Shown piece by piece: positions 42,110 through 42,335 of a DNA stretch of 42,335 nucleotides. The DNA is taken from assembly GCF_001295845.1 (NCBI RefSeq), contig NZ_LJIC01000134.1, forward strand, positions 1 through 42,335. The letters are read 5' to 3'. Numbering within the stretch: position 1 is the first letter of the stretch; each line of letters begins with the position of its first letter. This stretch comes from Rhodopseudomonas sp. AAP120. Lineage in GTDB: Bacteria > Pseudomonadota > Alphaproteobacteria > Rhizobiales > Xanthobacteraceae. A program made the translations under genes and the position numbers. Under the pieces are notes generated by a model. The model saw only the letters and a program-made list of their open reading frames with translations. It had not been told where the DNA came from and did no database searches.

Positions 42110-42335
42110 GTGCAGTCCTTTCCTGGTTTCGCCGCCGGGTTCGATCCGGCCCCTGCCGGACCTCCCTTCGGGTGCGGTCGCCGGGCGCCGCCGGATTGAG
42201 GGCCGCTTCAAGGCCCGGGGGCCGCCAGGCGAGCGAGGTCCGGTTGCGGACAAGCGGGGCGAAAGCCCTGCGCAGGCCGCGGCCGGGCCTTGGCGAGATC
42301 GGCGGGCTCCGGTCGCTTGCGACTTGGCCTTGAAG
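42110..42335. other. Right edge: upstream region, nothing recognised
   Basis: High-GC sequence upstream of the last gene. AGGAAAGGACTGCAC on the - strand gives its ribosome-binding site. The open frames here look like GC shadows. Confidence 0.4.

Overview
The window looks like a piece of a high-GC alphaproteobacterial chromosome. The conjugation proteins, exported proteins and stress genes resemble those of Hyphomicrobiales (Bradyrhizobium, Rhodopseudomonas, Nitrobacter and relatives). That placement is by recognition of protein style, not by a search. It is a mosaic of two parts: the two ends of an integrative conjugative element (ICE), and a block of about 33.6 kb of stress, metal and central-metabolism genes between them.

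Left edge (1-1454): the tail of an unrecognised gene and a complete virB10/trbI gene of a type IV secretion system (T4SS), both on the + strand. Right part (about 35042-42335): the C-terminal half of a VirD4/TraG coupling protein, a membrane-anchored thermonuclease, a methyltransferase, and typical ICE maintenance genes (WGR, DUF4326, DUF736, ArdC-type antirestriction and unnamed small proteins). Between virB10 and traG one would expect virB11 and the 5' half of traG. Both are absent.

Middle block (about 1455-35038), mostly - strand. (1) A metal/redox locus: a non-canonical Nramp-like transporter, a small membrane protein, a histidine-rich tandem-repeat protein, and a divergent MerR regulator with a classical 19-bp-spaced MerR promoter and a near-perfect SoxR-like dyad. 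(2) A PilZ protein, a two-barrel porin fusion, a DUF2235 hydrolase and a TPR protein. (3) A persulfide-dioxygenase-like metallohydrolase with a thioredoxin-reductase-like flavoprotein. (4) A compact operon prs-like > phosphoketolase-like > beta-CASP RNase-like > AMP/thymidine phosphorylase. (5) More metal handling: a CDF exporter, a zinc-ribbon protein, MgtC, a ferritin-like protein, a His/Tyr/Gly-rich exported protein and a P1B-4 ATPase. (6) A universal stress protein and an SRPBCC protein behind a TTGA-N6-TCAA (FNR/FixK-type) site. (7) An export operon: truncated ackA, HlyD-like adaptor, RbbA-like ABC protein and YhhJ-like permease.

The most interesting biology is operon (4) with the acetate kinase remnant. 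The encoded families could together take RNA through nucleotides or nucleosides to pentose phosphate, acetyl phosphate and ATP, a possible RNA-burning energy route for starvation or low oxygen. The most striking structural fact is the head-to-head breakpoint near 35040, where acetate kinase and TraG have both lost their 5' ends. It implies a disabled ICE and a dead acetate kinase, or else an assembly chimera. Two degenerate copies of a ClpX-type zinc-finger/HTH gene and several gene-poor stretches also mark the middle block as old accessory DNA. No tRNA, rRNA, CRISPR array or intact transposase was recognised.
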